A stretch of DNA of 64,000 bases from the NCBI RefSeq assembly GCF_037975245.1, contig NC_092579.1, positions 28,642,166 to 28,706,165 of the forward strand, in the 5' to 3' direction. Below, one piece after another: positions 61,283 through 64,000 of this stretch. The stretch's first letter is position 1, and the number at the start of each line of letters is the position of its first letter. The notes beneath the pieces were generated by a model. That model was not told where the DNA came from and ran no database searches. It worked only from the letters and a program-made list of their open reading frames with translations. This DNA is from Apostichopus japonicus (Eukaryota; Echinodermata; Holothuroidea; Aspidochirotida; Stichopodidae). The position numbers and the translations under genes were made by a program.

Positions 61283-63338
61283 CTGACGGCTGACAGTAAC
61301 GAGCGGATGCTAAGTATTGTACGTCGGCTGCTGACTGGTAGCGAAAACTCGGCGAGTCTGTTTCAGCCACCGATAAAATAAAGTCGGCCGCCTGAAATAT
61401 GAACAAAAAGGAGATCGATAGTTTGTTTCATTTTATTTTATTAAAGAATTACGCTCGCATATAATTATTGCGAGGCAACGAGCCGAGTGTATAATTGACT
61501 TGCAGTCTCTTCATTGCTAATAATGCTACTTCTCACTTTAATTTTACCAGGGCTGTATAGTCTAGTCCATGCACCAAATTCCGTGCCGGGTCCGGGTCCC
61601 ACTACAGCCCGAGTCTGATCCGGCGTGTCCGATCAAACCTATAGCATTCCACTATATCATTTGCACATGACAAAAGCAATCAATGACACCAACTTAAAAT
61701 ATTCTTCCTTGTACAAGTTCATTCTCACAACAGACTTTACCAGTCAGTTAGTGAGGAAATATGAAGACAACTTAATTGAGGTTCCGTATATAGTTAAAAA
61801 TGTGAAACCAACCCAGAACAGATGTTATAGTTGTTGTCACGAAAAAGGAAAAAAAATCAAGAAAGAACACATTGTACTATGTAGACTTTACTCACTTAAT
61901 CATATTGACTCCAAAATTCATCCAACCTCAAAGAACTGCATATCCTATTCTTAGTATTATCCTATTGGCTATTGTTTGTATATTAAAGATATACTGAAGT
62001 CGAATTGTTATGGAAAAAGACATATTTTGATACCACGGTACATGCTCTATAAAGCACATTGCATTTTGTTGATGGAATTATGGTATTGCTCACAACAGTA
62101 TCATTTTTAATGATATCATTCCCCCCCCCCCCTCCCAAAAGAAAATCATTGTGTGGTCTCGCTTGGCCTCGGCCACCGAGTCCAGGTTAAGTCCCACTCT
62201 GTGATGAGCCCGAGTCCTATAGTCCTGACCCCGAGTCCTTCAACCCTGCAGGGTACTTTACTCAACATACTGGTGCAATGTTTGTACGGCAGAATTTTTT
62301 TCTTCTTTTTTTTTTAGAACAACAGAACGCCGCAAGTAATGAAAAGTGTCAGTAGTTAAGAGCAATAACGAGTTCAGCCTATATTCTTGTAAGCAAATAC
62401 CAGGCTTAGACTAGCTACTTCTGCTATAGAAAGAAGTGCATGAATTAGGTCGTATCGGCTAAACGTTAATGTACGCTCTCAGTAGTTTTAAATATCTGTT
62501 ATGATATATTATACGTCAAAAAAATTGAAAAACACAGTTGCTATTTTTGAAGCACTTTTGGTGACGATGGGGTTGGGGAACGGAATGGCGAATGTGGTGG
62601 GGATGTGGGTGGTGGTGGGGGTGGTGAAAGGCTGGTAAAGGTAATGGGAAGATAGGACTTGAAGAGGGAAAATTTGTAATCGCTAGGAGAGGAGGGGTGA
62701 ACGGTAAGGTGGTTGGAGAAACAGGATGGCGAATGAGATGGGGAAGGCTGGAAATGGAAGGGAGCGAAGACAGGGAGGAGAGGCAGAGAAGGGAGGGAAG
62801 GATCATAGGGACAGGATGGGAAGGGAGAGGAATGAAGGGGCCGGGTGGGAGCAGAAATGTTTACCTCTTCTGGCTGTTTTACGTGGTCTCCAACCAATGA
62901 TTGTTTCACGAATTCCATCCACTTGTCTTGCATTTTCTTGGTTACGTCATCAACGTTTCCATTCACAAGAACCTTCTCGGTTCGGCCATTCACAAAGATG
63001 TCTATTGCATTCTTGGTGCAGACAGCTGACAGTTGCACAACCGAGACCCTGAAGAGAATATTAAACATATGAAAGTAAGCTGATATTAAAAATGATAAAA
63101 ATTGAAATTAGAATTCAATTATTGAAGTTTCGATAAAATATGTTATTATCCCCTTTTTTTATCTTTATTCTTTATTTTGCCAGAGTTTCAGCGGAAGCAA
63201 TCAGTTTTTGAAAATAACCCCTTATGTTAATACTTCTTATTAGTATGAATATCACTAACCATATATTGAAAGGCCGCAATACGGACGCCTGGCATTCAGA
63301 GAGTCCTTCTAAGGCCACTTTTGATGCGACGTAACAAT
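61283..63338 (-). CDS. Short-chain dehydrogenase/reductase, 17-beta-HSD1 / RDH8-like, partial, three exons visible
   Basis: Exons on the minus strand are 63338-63260, 63048-62865 and 61391-61283. Introns of 211 and 1473 bp have canonical GT-AG ends, and phases join without a break, giving about 123 residues. The first exon starts inside an Asp codon and carries the SDR active site YVASK (Tyr codon 63333-63331), followed by VALEGLSE and LRPFNI. This matches the NDxYxASKFALEGxxES stretch of HSD17B1 and RDH8. The second continues VSVVQLSAVCT and ends KQPEE, aligning with the QNPEEVA region. The third carries SFRYQSAADVQYL and ends QPS, aligning with the LRYFTTERFLPLL...DPSG region. These enzymes are NADP(H)-dependent oxidoreductases of estrogens/androgens or retinal. 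The usual PG motif after the active site is replaced by LSAVCT. The N-terminal Rossmann exons lie beyond the window's right end and the last exon is not resolved. Confidence 0.85.
61392..62864 (-). other. Intron of the SDR gene
   Basis: A 1473-bp intron with donor GAG|GTAAAC at 62864 and acceptor TTCATATTTCAG ending at 61392. It contains a G/A-rich stretch (62565-62840), a 12-C tract (62121-62132) and a probable hAT MITE (61548-62248). The plus-strand open frame 61625-61954 lies inside that element and resembles no known protein. Confidence 0.75.
61548..62248. mobile_element. Probable hAT-type MITE inside the SDR intron
   Basis: The left end CAGGGCTGTATAGTC and the inverted right end CAGGGTTGAAGGACTC share the hAT-like terminus CAGGGYTG. 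Both subterminal regions carry GTCCCACT...AGCCCGAGTC motifs in direct orientation. No clear 8-bp target duplication is visible (AATTTTAC left, CAGGGTAC right), so either the boundaries are imprecise or the copy is old. Confidence 0.35.
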
Positions 63339-64000
63339 CTGAAAATGGCGATGCTGTTCAAGCATTAATTAAAAAGAAACAGAAAATAACTCAATTGTTG
63401 TATAATTAAATTACAGAATGATGTTGTTACAGATGTCAATAAGGAGATGTTTAAACTGACTTCTCCACAACTCTGCCCTGCTTTTCCCTGCTCTTGCCCC
63501 ACCTCTTGCCCCACTTCTTCCCTCCTCCTTTATCATAAAATTGCACCCTTACTAAAATTATATACGTAAATATTACAACAGCAATGAAATTTGAGGTTAC
63601 ACAATGGACTTATTAAATGGGTGCGAAAAGTATATATATATATATATAGGTCAACACTATATATATCATTTCTTAAATAGCTTAATGTAATTGCTGAGAT
63701 CAATAATCCGAATGGATTTGGAGACACACGTAAGACGAACTTATAACCTGCTTTGTCTTCTCAACACCCCAACATTTCCCTCTTCTACTCCGGTTCATTC
63801 AGTCGTGGGCAAAAGGGCATGCATAAACGAGAGGGCAAAACTTGTATAATTGATGGCGCTATTCACATATGTATTGACAATTTCAATAGATTCTACAGAC
63901 ATTTACTCGAAAACAAAACGATTGCGGTTTTTAAATAAATATATCGTTGTCTATTACACACACATATATCTATATATATATACATATATCTATATATATA
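63339..64000. other. SDR upstream intron and right window edge
   Basis: Taken as intron upstream of the 63338 exon (acceptor CCATTTTCAG). I searched the minus strand for the preceding SDR exon, which should end in an Asn-Asp type sequence with a donor, and found none before the edge. It contains C-rich CCCCACTTCTT sequence near 63490-63525 and TA arrays at about 63630-63665 and 63963-64000. Confidence 0.4.

Noticed and set aside
61625-61954. 109-aa frame with Cys/His spacing suggesting a piggyBac-type zinc finger
   Set aside because: The Cys spacing does not fit the known finger, and the frame lies inside the MITE-like insert in the SDR intron.

Overview
The window looks like animal nuclear DNA: AT-rich, dominated by non-coding sequence, full of long simple-sequence arrays, oligo-G/oligo-C tracts and small transposon remnants, with few sparse genes. 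The best guess is a marine invertebrate deuterostome, plausibly an echinoderm such as a sea cucumber. This rests on two CYP1-type cytochrome P450s, a 17-beta-HSD1/RDH8-type SDR and the general texture, not on any diagnostic marker. No bacterial, viral or organellar features were seen.

Three genes can be supported. Two are P450s, each encoded in one uninterrupted coding block: one on the minus strand at 3599-5053 (484 aa, no N-terminal membrane anchor visible) and one on the plus strand at 44520-46136 (538 aa, with a membrane anchor). They point away from each other across about 39.5 kb. Both carry every P450 hallmark (C-helix W-x-x-x-R, I-helix AGxDT, ExxR, heme Cys loop) and CYP1-like blocks such as TIPHxTTRD. 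The third gene lies at the right edge on the minus strand. It is a spliced short-chain dehydrogenase/reductase of the 17-beta-HSD1/retinol dehydrogenase 8 type, assembled here from three exons (63260-63338, 62865-63048, 61283-61391) with canonical GT-AG sites and matching phases. Its first exons are beyond the window and its last exon is unresolved.

Layout: 1-3.6 kb AT-rich spacer; 3.6-5.2 kb first P450 with a TATA box; 5.2-16 kb spacer with two (TA)n arrays and a hAT-type end; 16-23 kb with a tRNA-derived SINE, two (TTCTCC)n arrays and a 0.5 kb (GAT)n array; 23-37 kb spacer containing a 1.4 kb inverted-repeat transposon; 37.3-37.9 kb a second (GAT)n array; 38-44 kb spacer; 44.5-46.1 kb second P450 with three AHR-type response-element cores upstream; 46.3-61 kb spacer with 21-bp, 14-bp and 5-bp minisatellites and several TA arrays; 61.3-63.3 kb SDR exons with a probable hAT MITE inside one intron.

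By family knowledge, CYP1-type P450s and HSD17B1/RDH8-type SDRs both act on lipophilic ligands (steroids, retinoids, aromatic xenobiotics). Their presence in one neighbourhood, with clusters of TNGCGTG motifs upstream of both P450s, suggests a local hormone/xenobiotic-metabolism cluster. That is an inference. No wholly new multi-gene system was recognised.
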